Shown here in pieces: positions 1 through 8,385 of a stretch of DNA of 17,198 nt (its first letter is position 1; every line of letters begins with the position of its first letter). Where the stretch lies: NCBI GenBank assembly GCA_003644175.1, contig QNBS01000005.1, forward strand, positions 1 to 17,198, written 5' to 3'. The position numbers and the translations under genes are program-made. The stretch comes from Planctomycetota bacterium. GTDB lineage: Bacteria > Planctomycetota > Phycisphaerae > Sedimentisphaerales > Anaerohalosphaeraceae. The notes beneath the pieces are model-generated. The model was not told the DNA's origin, made no database searches, and saw only the letters and a program-made list of their open reading frames with translations.

Positions 1-225
1 CTCTTTTTCTTCTTCGAGCCCTTCATATGTAAGATAATCCACAACACTGGCGGCCGCTTCTTTTGTGTTGATCTCCATTTCAAGAGCAGCCTGAACTTTA
101 GGGTTTTCCCTTTTTACTATTTCGGTTACGTTAAACCTGATAAATCCGATCCCAAGAAAAGTAACCGATGCAACAAGTAAGACAATCCCTATAGTATTTA
201 GGGGTAATTTATGTACTATCTTCAT
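1..225 (-). CDS. Membrane-anchored protein, N-terminus only (possible sensor)
   Basis: Exactly 75 codons run from ATG at 225 to the window edge with no stop. Upstream of the ATG is a GAGG ribosome-binding sequence about 10 bases away. Residues 1-7 are short and basic (MKIVHKL), residues 10-29 form one hydrophobic membrane segment, and the part after residue 32 is hydrophilic and likely extracytoplasmic. The stretch around residues 44-62 (KVQAALEMEINTKEAAASVV) resembles the first helix after the membrane anchor of many bacterial sensor kinases and chemoreceptors. That resemblance is by eye only, and the catalytic or signalling part lies outside the window. The gene has the same direction as the response regulator behind it but is 309 bp away, so it probably belongs to another transcript. 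It could equally be an unrelated single-pass membrane protein. Confidence 0.7.
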   Translation of the reverse strand, partial: MKIVHKLPLNTIGIVLLVASVTFLGIGFIRFNVTEIVKRENPKVQAALEMEINTKEAAASVVDYLTYEGLEEEKE

Positions 226-534
226 TTTCTCAGTCCTCAGTATTTATCTTTGGCCTGTATTTCCCCGTGATCCCTCCTGTGGTCTTATTGGGTCCACCCA
301 TAATAAGCGATACTCCACTCCTTGTCGCACCCATACATCGAATCAAACAGAAGCAATATACCCTGTGCAAGCAATGTGAATAATAATGATTCCAGACGGT
401 CCTGGCAAGGATTAATTTTTTTGTAGAAATAGAGGCATTCTGCTTGTGCGTTCTTTTTTTGGATGATTTTGTTGATTTGTGGCTTTGGCGGCTTTTTTGT
501 TGGTTTTTGGCGATTGTGAGCAGTATAACAAATG
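226..534. other. 309-bp spacer with a start-less open frame on the minus strand
   Basis: No gene with a normal start fills this stretch. On the minus strand one frame is free of stops for 93 codons, from 566 (just after a TAA inside the response-regulator end) to TAA at 287-285. It contains no ATG, GTG or TTG until its 65th codon. Its second half reads like a protein C-terminus (it includes QDRLESLLFTLLAQG and ends YYGWTQ). It could be a gene remnant, a conserved dispersed element, or chance. No convincing terminator hairpin is visible after the response regulator. Confidence 0.4.
230..334 (-). CDS. Possible small ORF (34 aa) just upstream of the truncated membrane gene
   Basis: An ATG at 334 opens a 34-codon frame that ends at TGA 232-230, four bases before the ATG of the next gene. 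Its product is small, basic and glycine-rich (it contains GGPNKTTGG and ends INTED). No clear Shine-Dalgarno precedes the ATG. The end of the frame contains the GAGG that probably serves the next gene, so translational coupling is possible. I recognise no family. It may be leader sequence with no coding role. Confidence 0.2.
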   Translation of the reverse strand: MGATRSGVSLIMGGPNKTTGGITGKYRPKINTED

Positions 535-1212
<678 letters not shown>

Positions 1213-1225
1213 ATGTTATCTTGTC

Positions 1226-3202
1226 TCAATCGGCGGCCGGCAGCGTTACTGTGAAGGTGCTTCCTTTGTCGGGTTGGCTGTCTACGGATATTTTTGCGTT
1301 GTGCGCGTCGAGGATGAATTTTACTATTGCAAGGCCCAGGCCTGCGCCTTGCGTGCGGCGGGTAAGAGAACTGTCGGCCTGGTAAAATCTGTCGAATATT
1401 TTTTTTACCTGTCGGCCGGTCATTCCAATACCGTTATCGGCGACCGAGAAATAAACAGCATTGTTTTCGGAAAAGACTTTCAGTTCAATTCGCTTGTCGC
1501 CATGCGAATATTTGTATGCGTTGTCCAGCAGGTTGACCAGCACGGTTACCATTGCATCTTTGTCGGCCATGATAGACGGCAGGTTATCATCGATTTTTAC
1601 GGAAAATCGGCAGTTTTCATGATTGAATTTGGTCTGCACGGCATCGACTGCGGCTTCTGCAATTTCGGCAGGATCGGTTCCCACAATATCAAAGGCCTGC
1701 TTGTTGCGTTCCATTCTGCTGAAGGTCAGGAAGTTATCGATCAGCCTGCTGAGTCTAAGGTTTTCTTTTGAGATAAGCTGAAGGTATTCTGTCGCCTGCT
1801 GTTGATCGTTGTAATTGCCCTCAAGCAGCGTATCGACCAGAACTCGCATCGATGACAGAGGCGTCTTAAGCTCATGCGTAACCGTTGCGATGAAATCGTT
1901 TTTGAGTTTGTTGAGCCTGGCCTGGCGAGCGATAAGGCTGCCTCCAAAACCGGTCAATACCAGCATAAGCACAATTACCAGGCCGGCTGCAAAGACGTAT
2001 GCTGCCACCTGTGCCCTGGCTGCCTTTTCAAATGCTGTCCCGTCGATATATAATTCGACATACCAGCCGGGGAAATAGCCGCTGGGCAATGGCGCCTTGA
2101 TAAAGGGTTTTCGACCGGTAACTTGTGAACCGGCGATGAATCCGCCTTTATCATCATAAATGCCGCAAACTGCCGGCAGTTGCTTTATATCTTTGAGGTA
2201 ACCGGCGAACCAGTTGATCATATTCCCTTGTTTAAAAGCCATCAAGTACAAGTCGCCGTCCATGCGCACCTTTTTACCGTAAAATTGCTCAGTTGTATCA
2301 AGGCGGAAAATGCCTTTGTTCAGAGCAAAGGATGGTTCGGTATATCTGTTGGAAAGCATAAGCGAAGTGTTTGCTATCTCAATGAGCCTGTGTGCACGTT
2401 TAATTTTTTTTGTAATTGAAGCAGTCTCTTTCATGTCGCCTGCGTAGTCGATAAAACTGTTAAGCATAAATATTTGCAGGGACGATGGGATATATTTATC
2501 CGTATGTGATTTTCTCCCGATAAATACCATATCGTTATCTGTGGCCATACCGGCTGTTGCGTAATCGAAAGTGTCGGATAACTCCTTGAGAAAATCATCG
2601 TCATTTGTCTGCCGGCACAACTCCAGAAGCAGCAGCCTTGCCCTGCATTTCCGTACACGCACATATTTATCGCTGTCGTCGTATTCGGAGATAACCGCCC
2701 GCAAATGCGAAATCGCTCCGTCAATCCGGTTTAGTTTGCGCAAGCAACGTGCCTTCGCAATATCGGCGCTGATACGCAGAGAGTTGCTGTCGGCGTTTTC
2801 GGCGATACGGCGATATTCGGCCATAGCTTTGTTGGGGTCATTTTCACGGTATTCGAGTTTAGAGGCAAGATCAAATGTATCGCCGCCGCCAACGGTTTCA
2901 TCCAACTCAACGACCGGGTAAGTAAGCTCATTGTTGCTGTCAAAGACGAGAAAACCATCCGTTGAGGGAGTGCTCGTATTTAAACCAATCCAATCGTCAG
3001 GAAGTTTTTCCCTGGCGGAAGTTTCGAGACGGTTTTTATAGATACCGACCAGTTTCTGCCTGATGGCGAGGCGTTCGTTCTTTACCGCCTGCGTCATGAA
3101 CCAGAGCAGGCATACGGTGGGTAATATCACCGCCACAATCAGCAGCAATATCACCCACCGCAAACCACCTGCATTTGGTATCTGTTTACCCAATAAACTC
3201 AC
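1226..3202 (-). CDS. Transmembrane sensor histidine kinase with a TPR-like extracytoplasmic domain
   Basis: A 658-residue membrane kinase that starts with GTG at 3202, 7 bp after the stop of the preceding gene. TM1 is at about 16-37 and TM2 at about 398-425, leaving a very large outer region of about 360 residues. That region contains a helical TPR-like part (about 112-200; AMAEYRRIAENA, AISHLRAVISEY) and a membrane-proximal part ending GYFPGWYVELYIDG (about 375-388) that recalls Cache-type sensors. After TM2 comes the dimerisation/phosphotransfer domain with H443 in VTHELKTPLSSMR. The ATP-binding domain has the N box NLLDNAYKYS (N561), G1 DNGIGM (D589) and G2 GAGLGLAIV (619-627). There is no HAMP domain: the helix from TM2 runs straight into the phosphotransfer domain. 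The kinase presumably phosphorylates the response regulator encoded next. The ligand is unknown; the TPR part suggests a protein partner. Confidence 0.93.
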   Translation of the reverse strand: MSLLGKQIPNAGGLRWVILLLIVAVILPTVCLLWFMTQAVKNERLAIRQKLVGIYKNRLETSAREKLPDDWIGLNTSTPSTDGFLVFDSNNELTYPVVELDETVGGGDTFDLASKLEYRENDPNKAMAEYRRIAENADSNSLRISADIAKARCLRKLNRIDGAISHLRAVISEYDDSDKYVRVRKCRARLLLLELCRQTNDDDFLKELSDTFDYATAGMATDNDMVFIGRKSHTDKYIPSSLQIFMLNSFIDYAGDMKETASITKKIKRAHRLIEIANTSLMLSNRYTEPSFALNKGIFRLDTTEQFYGKKVRMDGDLYLMAFKQGNMINWFAGYLKDIKQLPAVCGIYDDKGGFIAGSQVTGRKPFIKAPLPSGYFPGWYVELYIDGTAFEKAARAQVAAYVFAAGLVIVLMLVLTGFGGSLIARQARLNKLKNDFIATVTHELKTPLSSMRVLVDTLLEGNYNDQQQATEYLQLISKENLRLSRLIDNFLTFSRMERNKQAFDIVGTDPAEIAEAAVDAVQTKFNHENCRFSVKIDDNLPSIMADKDAMVTVLVNLLDNAYKYSHGDKRIELKVFSENNAVYFSVADNGIGMTGRQVKKIFDRFYQADSSLTRRTQGAGLGLAIVKFILDAHNAKISVDSQPDKGSTFTVTLPAAD

Positions 3203-3209
3203 CCCGGGG

Positions 3210-4871
3210 CTATATCCCCGTTATTAACCACCTGTTTTCATATTTGCGAAGACCGCCGTCCAGATCGAACGTCTCACCTTTCTTGAACGTTTTCCCTTCG
3301 ATCGTAAAGTCCTCTTTGAAAGTTATCCGCCACACAGCAGTACACATCTTGCCAAGCTCCTTCGCTTCAATGATCTCAATAGGCACTGCAGGATCGATCT
3401 TTCGGAGCATGGCATTGAACGGATGATCAGCAGTTTCAAAAATCTTCTTTATATCATCATAGTCATGACTGGCCGGAGCAACAAAGTGCATCGCGCGAAT
3501 CGCATTCATGTCCATCGCCGCCGCCATAAAGTTCTGTATAGTATCCGCCGGTGTATAATACTGCCCATCGGTCCGCCACCATTGGGCCCAGCCTTTTATG
3601 TCATGTGCCTTTCTTCCTGCAATTGCCACCAATGCTTCGTCAATGACTTCCTTCATCGGCGAAAAGTCCGCCTTTTCCCACTTCTCAATCAAAGGCCCAA
3701 TCGCACGTTTATCCTTTATAGCCCCAAGCGCCTTCGGAATCTGCCAGTCGTTAGACTTTTCCATCGCCGCAATAAGCGGCTCGACCGCAGGCTTGCCGAT
3801 CCTGACAAGCTTTTCCAGTGCAACAAAACGTGGAGCATCCGGATCGTTGAGTCTCTTGATCAAAGACGTAATCTCTTCCGACAACGGTGGCCGCTTTTGA
3901 ATCACAACATTCACAAGATGATTGGCATTTGCATCCACTTGCTGCGTCCACGAATACACCGAGTAATCGTCCACCTCCCAGATCGCTATTCCATCGTAAT
4001 CACCGGGAATGTAAAGATCAGACGGAAGTACAAGAAAGAACGTCTCCATCACATTTGGGCCATACTGGTTCTGCATGACCAGCAAACTTTTATCCGCTCC
4101 GCCTATCGCACTCAGCTTTCTCGTATTGTTCCTGCTCCAGCCGTAGTAAAGTGCCTCACCCGGGCTAAGCGGCTCATCGGGAATCCAGTAAATGTGGTAA
4201 TAATTTTCTTTTCTTTTTTCCGGTACGATTTCGACATTGAGTTTGTTACCGAGCGTGTCATAAAGCGTCTGGTCCGGATAGGTCGTGCCACCGAGATGAA
4301 CCTTGCCCGTCTGCGAACGGCCGTCCCGATTGTAATAATAACTCAAGCCTCCGCTGTAAACCCTCATATCCACATCGACATAATAAATACGCGCATTGCA
4401 CGGCAGGCTTATACGATTCGCCTCCGTCGCAAGCTTGCTGTATCTTTCAGCCAGATGCCCAATCACCTGCGGAGAAATCTCCTCGAATATCGAGACCACT
4501 TTCTCCGGCTTTAGTTCTTTGAGTTGTTGTTTGGCTTTTGCGACGATGGCTTTTTGAGTCGGGTAATTTGTGACAAGCCCCAGGTACTCAGCGGCCTTTT
4601 TCTTTTCGCCTTTTTTCAGATAGCACATTCCGAGTTGATATGTGGCCTGGGCGGCGATGCGTTGTATCCGGCCGGCCCGGTCGATGGTCTGCTGATAGAG
4701 TTCGATGGCTTTGTCCAGGTCGCCTTCGGTCGTTTCTGCGTAAATGGCCTTTTGTAACAGCACACGCGGGGACCTGGCTTTGGCCGGCGGCGAGACGGCA
4801 TATACGGATGTCGCCAGAATAAACAAAAGCACCGCTGCAAATAAGGTTTTGTTGTGTTTGAACTTTTCCAC
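3210..4871 (-). CDS. Secreted TPR/HEAT-repeat protein, first gene of the two-component operon
   Basis: The frame is open from a TTG at 4889, but that codon overlaps the strong ribosome-binding site AAAGGAG. GTG at 4871, 7 bases after AAAGGAG, is the better start and gives 553 residues. The signal peptide is residues 1-25 (basic MEKFKHNK, hydrophobic core, cleavage after SVYA). A TPR pair follows (about 35-105; AIELYQQTIDRA, YQLGMCYLKKGEKKKAAEYL). Then comes a beta-rich central part (about 155-320) with many aromatic residues, and a HEAT-like part (about 330-420; AVEPLIAAMEKS, AIGPLIEKWEKA). This ends in IKGWAQWWRTDG, a W-x-x-W-W tail common after HEAT repeats in planctomycete proteins. The C-terminus (about 440-553) looks like an NTF2-like alpha/beta fold. 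No catalytic motif is visible. Its place ahead of the kinase, and TPR-like helices in both proteins, suggest it may bind or tune the sensor outside the membrane. That role is inference. Confidence 0.8.
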   Translation of the reverse strand: MEKFKHNKTLFAAVLLFILATSVYAVSPPAKARSPRVLLQKAIYAETTEGDLDKAIELYQQTIDRAGRIQRIAAQATYQLGMCYLKKGEKKKAAEYLGLVTNYPTQKAIVAKAKQQLKELKPEKVVSIFEEISPQVIGHLAERYSKLATEANRISLPCNARIYYVDVDMRVYSGGLSYYYNRDGRSQTGKVHLGGTTYPDQTLYDTLGNKLNVEIVPEKRKENYYHIYWIPDEPLSPGEALYYGWSRNNTRKLSAIGGADKSLLVMQNQYGPNVMETFFLVLPSDLYIPGDYDGIAIWEVDDYSVYSWTQQVDANANHLVNVVIQKRPPLSEEITSLIKRLNDPDAPRFVALEKLVRIGKPAVEPLIAAMEKSNDWQIPKALGAIKDKRAIGPLIEKWEKADFSPMKEVIDEALVAIAGRKAHDIKGWAQWWRTDGQYYTPADTIQNFMAAAMDMNAIRAMHFVAPASHDYDDIKKIFETADHPFNAMLRKIDPAVPIEIIEAKELGKMCTAVWRITFKEDFTIEGKTFKKGETFDLDGGLRKYENRWLITGI

Positions 4872-4927
4872 GATCTTGCTCCTTTCCAAAACAGATTAAC
4901 ATTAATTTCCCGTTTCTTACAGTAGAA

Positions 4928-4961
4928 TTTATAGCAGGCGTGTGTTACGGATTTGTTACCG
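4928..4961 (-). promoter_or_regulatory. Candidate promoter with an 11-bp-period direct repeat, ahead of the two-component operon
   Basis: Read on the minus strand, GTAACA occurs twice with an 11-bp period (plus-strand TGTTAC at 4943-4948 and 4954-4959). Extended to 8 bases the copies are TGTTACGG and TGTTACCG. Nine bases downstream is TATAAA (4933-4928), a fair -10 hexamer. The repeat therefore covers the -35 position, as at PhoB-type activated promoters, where a weak -35 is replaced by regulator binding. The GTG start is about 57 bases downstream of the -10. The repeat and its spacing are seen directly. That the operon's own OmpR-type regulator binds here is inference. Confidence 0.45.
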
Positions 4962-5047
4962 TTATGTCTTTTTTGTGAGATTTTACGAAATTTTGTATGT
5001 GTGCAAACAACAGGAAACCGCCTGCGGCGGAAGCTATTTTATGCTGG

Positions 5048-5067
5048 ATTCCCGCTTTCGCGGGAAT
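5048..5067. repeat. Short palindromic repeat (REP-like stem-loop)
   Basis: A perfect 8-bp stem, ATTCCCGC and GCGGGAAT, with the 4-base loop TTTC, followed by GAC. Elements of the form TTCCCGC...GCGGGAATGAC are dispersed between genes in many bacteria. A relative with the same GGGA-TGAC edge lies at 15226-15245. No T-run follows, so it is not a standard intrinsic terminator. Confidence 0.6.
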
Positions 5068-5256
5068 GACATCAACGGTTAATCGGCTCTAATTCTGAAT
5101 TTGGTATAAGGAGATGATCCCGGCAACGTATGAACCCACCGGTAAAACCGCCCCGTTACCCTGCCGCTGAAGAACCGCAAACGTACCACTTTGACGCGGA
5201 TAAAAACGCCTGCAGCCGGCACTTTATTGCAAACCCGCCCATTTCCCTCCGAAAAG

Positions 5257-6426
5257 CTATATCGCGGCCACCTCGGTCCCTTTGTTCAAAATCTCGACAT
5301 AGTCCACATAGCTGTAAAGACGGTTTCGTTTTGCTCCCGTGATTTCCTTTATCATCCCGATCTTCTCGAGATGTCCGACAGCATTTGCAGCTGATGTTGT
5401 CCACAGCCCCGTGATTTCACAAATCCTGGCAATTGATATGATCGGGCGTCGCAACAAGGCATTATGAACTCTTAGCCCCGAACTGGCGGCCCTGCCGATC
5501 TTGTGTATTCGATTTCGATCCTCTTGGGCCAGATTAATGAGGTTCGAACATGTGGTGGTCGCCTTGTCTGCCGTCTGCTTGACACCTGTTAGAAAAAACT
5601 CAATCCAGATTTCCCAATCACCGTCTTGGCGAATCTGCTGGAGCAGATTATAGTATCTTTGCCGGTGAGTCTTGAAGAAAAGACTCAAATAGAGCATCGG
5701 CTCTTTTAGAATACCCTCAGCACACAGCAAAACGGTGATGAGCAGTCTGCCTACTCTGCCGTTGCCGTCCAGAAACGGATGAATCGTTTCAAACTGTATG
5801 TGGGCGACAGCCGCCTTGAGAAGCGTTGGGTATTTGACTGGAATATTATGAAGGAACTTCTCCAACTGCCCCATACATTCGGCCACACGGTCAGGCGGAG
5901 GAGGCACAAACGAAGCATTACCGGGACGTGTTCCGCCTATCCAGTTCTGGGATTTGCGAAATTGGCCCGGTTGTTTGTCACTGCCTCTGCCCCTGGATAA
6001 TAAAACCTTGTGCATCTCCCTCATCAGGCGAACCGACAGAGGGAGGCCGTTTTTGAGGAGTCTCAACCCATGGTTCATGGCCGCAACGTAATTAGATACC
6101 TCCTGAACATCGTCGAGAGAGCTTCCGGGAGTGCCTCCCATCTCGAACAGAAGCAACTCAGAAAGTGATGATTGGGTTCCTTCGATCTGGGACGACAGGA
6201 CCGCTTCCTTTCGAACATACAAATACAGGAAGATGTCTGTGTCGGGAAGAAGTAGAGTTGTGCTGTCCAGCCTGCCAAGGGCCAGAAGCGTCTGATCCAG
6301 AAGTGCTCTGAGATCGCCCTTTATCTGCAAATCGGGTTTTGGCGGCAACGGGGCCGGGACAAATGCTTTGCATTTCTCACCAACCGTACTAATGGTAATG
6401 TATTGTCCAGTTTCTTCTCGCTTCAT
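5257..6426 (-). CDS. Fic family protein (predicted AMP transferase) with C-terminal winged helix
   Basis: ATG at 6426 gives 389 residues. The frame stays open upstream to 6531, but that extension is only a translation of the operator repeats, so I reject it. The Fic core has the full catalytic motif HPFLDGNGRVGR (residues 216-227, catalytic H216) and a flap region WIGGTRPGNASF (about 162-173). Near the N-terminus SSQIEG (about 78-83) matches the inhibitory helix motif S/T-x-x-x-E-G/N, so this should be a self-inhibited class II Fic, with E82 blocking the ATP gamma-phosphate site. The C-terminus (about 325-380; ISIARICEITGLWTTSAANA) is a winged helix-turn-helix. Family knowledge suggests nucleotide transfer from ATP to a protein hydroxyl; the target is unknown. 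It is a single gene with no separate antitoxin beside it. Its DNA-binding domain and the upstream boxes suggest autoregulation. Confidence 0.92.
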   Translation of the reverse strand: MKREETGQYITISTVGEKCKAFVPAPLPPKPDLQIKGDLRALLDQTLLALGRLDSTTLLLPDTDIFLYLYVRKEAVLSSQIEGTQSSLSELLLFEMGGTPGSSLDDVQEVSNYVAAMNHGLRLLKNGLPLSVRLMREMHKVLLSRGRGSDKQPGQFRKSQNWIGGTRPGNASFVPPPPDRVAECMGQLEKFLHNIPVKYPTLLKAAVAHIQFETIHPFLDGNGRVGRLLITVLLCAEGILKEPMLYLSLFFKTHRQRYYNLLQQIRQDGDWEIWIEFFLTGVKQTADKATTTCSNLINLAQEDRNRIHKIGRAASSGLRVHNALLRRPIISIARICEITGLWTTSAANAVGHLEKIGMIKEITGAKRNRLYSYVDYVEILNKGTEVAAI

Positions 6427-6441
6427 TGGCTTATTCCGCAA

Positions 6442-6493
6442 CTTGTAATAAGACATCATCTTATTACAAGATATCGGCTCATCTTGTAATAAG
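6442..6493 (-). promoter_or_regulatory. Triple 11-bp operator boxes upstream of fic
   Basis: Three perfect copies of one 11-mer lie 16-67 bases before the fic ATG: CTTGTAATAAG at 6442-6452, its reverse complement CTTATTACAAG at 6460-6470, and CTTGTAATAAG again at 6483-6493. The gaps are 7 and 12 bp, so each neighbouring pair forms an inverted repeat. A weaker partial match starts at 6430 (CTTATT). The position between gene and likely promoter suggests a repressor site, most simply for the winged helix of Fic itself. The repeats are seen; the binding protein is inferred. Confidence 0.75.
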
Positions 6494-6599
6494 AAATAAA
6501 AAAACACAGTGCGTAGGTGAAATTTAGCCAAATTCTCAGGGGGTTTACTTGTCTCCTATACCCTAAATACTCCTGTTGCCACCGTTACGCTTTATGTAC

Positions 6600-7358
6600 T
6601 CATTTGACGTAGCCGTATTCGGCGAAGGTTTTCGGGGCGTTTTTGCGGATGAATTCCATGAATTTCTTGAGGGATTCGGGCTGTTTTGTGTAGTTCAGGG
6701 CTATTACGTGCACCCGACGTTCCACGTCGTACTCGTAAGGGGTTTTGACGATATCGACGCTGTCTTTGAAGGTGTTTGCCACGCCGTTCCACATGATTAC
6801 CGCATCAACGGCGCCGGTTTTTAGGTAGGTTCCCAATGTACTGTGGCCCTGGGTTAGACGGTTTCCGACATTTTTCAGGACGGCCTCCTTGATGCCCTTC
6901 TTCTCCAACAGCGCAAAGACCATCTCGCCGCAGGTCGAATACTTAGGATCGGTCAGACCGACTCTCAGGCCTTCCCGCGTCAGGTCTTCGATCTTCGTCA
7001 AACCCTTTGGATTTCCCTTCTGCACGGCAAGAACCGGCGCGACAAAGCCGACCTGGACATGATCGGAGTACTTGCCTGCCTCCTTGACCAGGTCCAGAAA
7101 CGGATCATGCGTCACGAGAACATCGCCCTGTTCGGCGGCCTTGACCTGGGGCAGGAAGACTTCACTTCCGGCGACGGTGGTGACAATTTTAATGCCCGTC
7201 GCGTCGGTAAAGCCGGCGGATAACCGCTCCATCGGCAGCGGAAATGAACTGCCGCAGAGTATCACCAACTCATTTTCCGGCTCGGCCTGCTTCGGGCAGC
7301 CTGACATCGCCAGAACCGCAAGTCCTGATAATATCGCGAATAATCCTGTGTTTCTCAT
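6600..7358 (-). CDS. ModA-like ABC transporter substrate-binding lipoprotein
   Basis: A periplasmic binding protein of 252 residues for an oxyanion such as molybdate or tungstate. The lipoprotein signal ends at MSGC (C21). The mature part has the family features: an early beta strand and serine pair (LVILCGSSFPLPMERL, about 31-46), GDVLVTHDP (about 98-106), and late TQGHSTLGTYLKTGAVDAVIMW (about 169-190). The length is normal. AAGGGG lies 8 bases before the ATG at 7358. No permease (modB) or ATPase (modC) gene is next to it within the window, so either the partners are elsewhere or the protein works alone. The ligand cannot be told from sequence alone; other small anions are possible. The gene is divergent from the sugar cluster with 167 bp between the starts. 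Confidence 0.82.
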   Translation of the reverse strand: MRNTGLFAILSGLAVLAMSGCPKQAEPENELVILCGSSFPLPMERLSAGFTDATGIKIVTTVAGSEVFLPQVKAAEQGDVLVTHDPFLDLVKEAGKYSDHVQVGFVAPVLAVQKGNPKGLTKIEDLTREGLRVGLTDPKYSTCGEMVFALLEKKGIKEAVLKNVGNRLTQGHSTLGTYLKTGAVDAVIMWNGVANTFKDSVDIVKTPYEYDVERRVHVIALNYTKQPESLKKFMEFIRKNAPKTFAEYGYVK

Positions 7359-7487
7359 AATCTACCCCTTTTCTTTGTGTTTCGTCTGTCCCATCGGCTC
7401 CCGGCAGGGAAAGATACCATAACCGAGCGGCGCTTACAACAAAAGTGTTGGTGGAAAAGGGGGATTTCTGCTACGATGGGCGGCGGT

Positions 7488-7522
7488 TATCGATTGTAGA
7501 TTGTAGATTTTGGATTGGGAGT
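7488..7522. repeat. Heptamer-periodic repeat tract ahead of the first SDR gene
   Basis: Five successive 7-base units read TATCGAT, TGTAGAT, TGTAGAT, TTTGGAT and TGGGAGT. Two are identical and the others differ at a few positions. The tract ends at the ribosome-binding GGGAG of the SDR gene. Two further tracts with the same 7-base period but different unit sequence occur at 8320-8375 and 10884-10932. The tract extends the SDR reading frame upstream to 7445 without stops, which makes a false longer start look possible. Confidence 0.65.
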
Positions 7523-7525
7523 GGT

Positions 7526-8314
7526 ATGACATTTGATTTTGAGGGCAAGACTGCTTTGGTGACGGGCGCCGCCGGGGCGATCGGCAAGGCTGTTGCCGAA
7601 GGTTTTGCAGAAGGCGGCGCGAGAGTTTTCATAACGGACCTGAACCAGGATGCGGTTGACGCCGCGGCAAAGGAAATTTCCGGCGGGGGAGGCTTCTGCG
7701 AAGGTCTTGCGGCCGACGTTACGGTGGGCGAGCAGGTCGAGGCGGTGGTTTCGGCGGCGTCGAAGGCTCTTGGCGGCAGGATCGACATTCTTGTAAACGT
7801 CGCGGGGATCGTCGCGCAAGGGCCGGTGGAGGATATACCGGTTGAAGAATGGGACAGGGTCTTTGCGGTCAACTGCAGGGGTTCGTTTTTGTTTATCAAG
7901 TACGCCGTGGGCCTGATGAAGGCAAACTCCTTCGGCCGGATCATTAATTTCTCGTCGAAGTCGGGCAAGACCGGTTCTGCGGTTATGAGCCATTATTCGG
8001 CGGCAAAGGCGGCGATCATCGGTCTGACCCAGTCGTTGGCTTTCGAACTTGCCGATTCGGGCATTAACGTCAACTGCCTGTGCCCCGGCATTACCGAGGC
8101 GACGGGCGTGTGGAACAACGTCTCGTCGGGCTATGTCAGGAATCTGAATCTCCCCATCGAAGAAGTCATAAAGAAGTTCACCGCCAAGGTTCCTTTGAAA
8201 AGACTCGCTAAAATTAAGGATGTTGTGGCCGTTACGCTTTTTTTGGCCTCGGAAGGCGGCGATTACATGACTGGCCAGGCGATAAACGTAACCGGCGGAA
8301 GAGAGATGCATTAG
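7526..8314 (+). CDS. Short-chain dehydrogenase/reductase (SDR), first gene of the sugar cluster
   Basis: ATG at 7526 with GGGAG just upstream gives 262 residues, typical for a classical SDR. An open frame from 7445 is longer only because it translates the heptamer repeat. The nucleotide motif is TGAAGAIG (13-20), and D38 at the end of the second strand (FITDLN) points to NAD(H). NVAG is at 91-94, followed by the catalytic tetrad N116, S143 or S144 (NFSSKSG), Y157 and K161 (YSAAK). The C-terminus is the usual GQAINVTGG. It should oxidise or reduce a hydroxyl/keto group, here presumably of a sugar, polyol or sugar acid. It resembles 3-oxoacyl-ACP reductases as all such SDRs do, but the neighbours argue against a fatty-acid role. 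A weak promoter (TTGGTG at 7448, TACGAT at 7472) may lie upstream. Confidence 0.9.
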   Translation: MTFDFEGKTALVTGAAGAIGKAVAEGFAEGGARVFITDLNQDAVDAAAKEISGGGGFCEGLAADVTVGEQVEAVVSAASKALGGRIDILVNVAGIVAQGPVEDIPVEEWDRVFAVNCRGSFLFIKYAVGLMKANSFGRIINFSSKSGKTGSAVMSHYSAAKAAIIGLTQSLAFELADSGINVNCLCPGITEATGVWNNVSSGYVRNLNLPIEEVIKKFTAKVPLKRLAKIKDVVAVTLFLASEGGDYMTGQAINVTGGREMH

Positions 8315-8319
8315 GTTAG

Positions 8320-8375
8320 AATACAGAATACAGAATACAGAATACAGAATTCAGAATACAGAATACAGGATGCAG
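8320..8375. repeat. Tandem heptamer repeat between SDR and deoC
   Basis: Eight consecutive 7-base units fill 56 bp. Six are AATACAG, one is AATTCAG (8348-8354) and the last is GATGCAG (8369-8375). The tract begins 6 bases after the SDR stop and ends inside the AGGAG ribosome-binding site of deoC. It has no open start codon and no hairpin. Confidence 0.85.
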
Positions 8376-8385
8376 GAGTTGGTTA

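Larger units (their letters stand above)
4890..5256. other. Intergenic region between the two-component operon and fic
   Basis: This 367-bp stretch contains the candidate promoter at 4928-4961 and the palindrome at 5048-5067. I see no supported gene in the rest. A short plus-strand frame from 5130 has AAGGAG upstream at poor spacing, runs into the 3' end of fic, and is not credible. No U-run hairpin marks the end of fic. Confidence 0.6.

Noticed and set aside
3423..4514. A plus-strand open frame of 363 codons
   Set aside because: It lies antisense to the secreted TPR/HEAT gene, is rich in Arg, His and Ile with no domain pattern, and has no ribosome-binding site.
4872..4889. TTG start at 4889 for the secreted TPR/HEAT protein
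   Set aside because: The TTG overlaps the AAAGGAG that fits GTG at 4871.
5130..5342. Small plus-strand gene after AAGGAG
   Set aside because: The ribosome-binding site is about 16 bases from the ATG, the frame overlaps the fic 3' end in antisense, and the composition is Pro/Ser/Arg-rich without a pattern.
6427..6531. N-terminal extension of the Fic protein
   Set aside because: The extra 35 residues only translate the three operator boxes; ATG at 6426 fits the family start.
7445..7525. Longer start for the first SDR
   Set aside because: It would translate the heptamer tract; ATG at 7526 has a ribosome-binding site and the normal SDR N-terminus.
8320..8375. CRISPR-like array
   Set aside because: The units are 7 bases long and directly adjacent, with no spacers.
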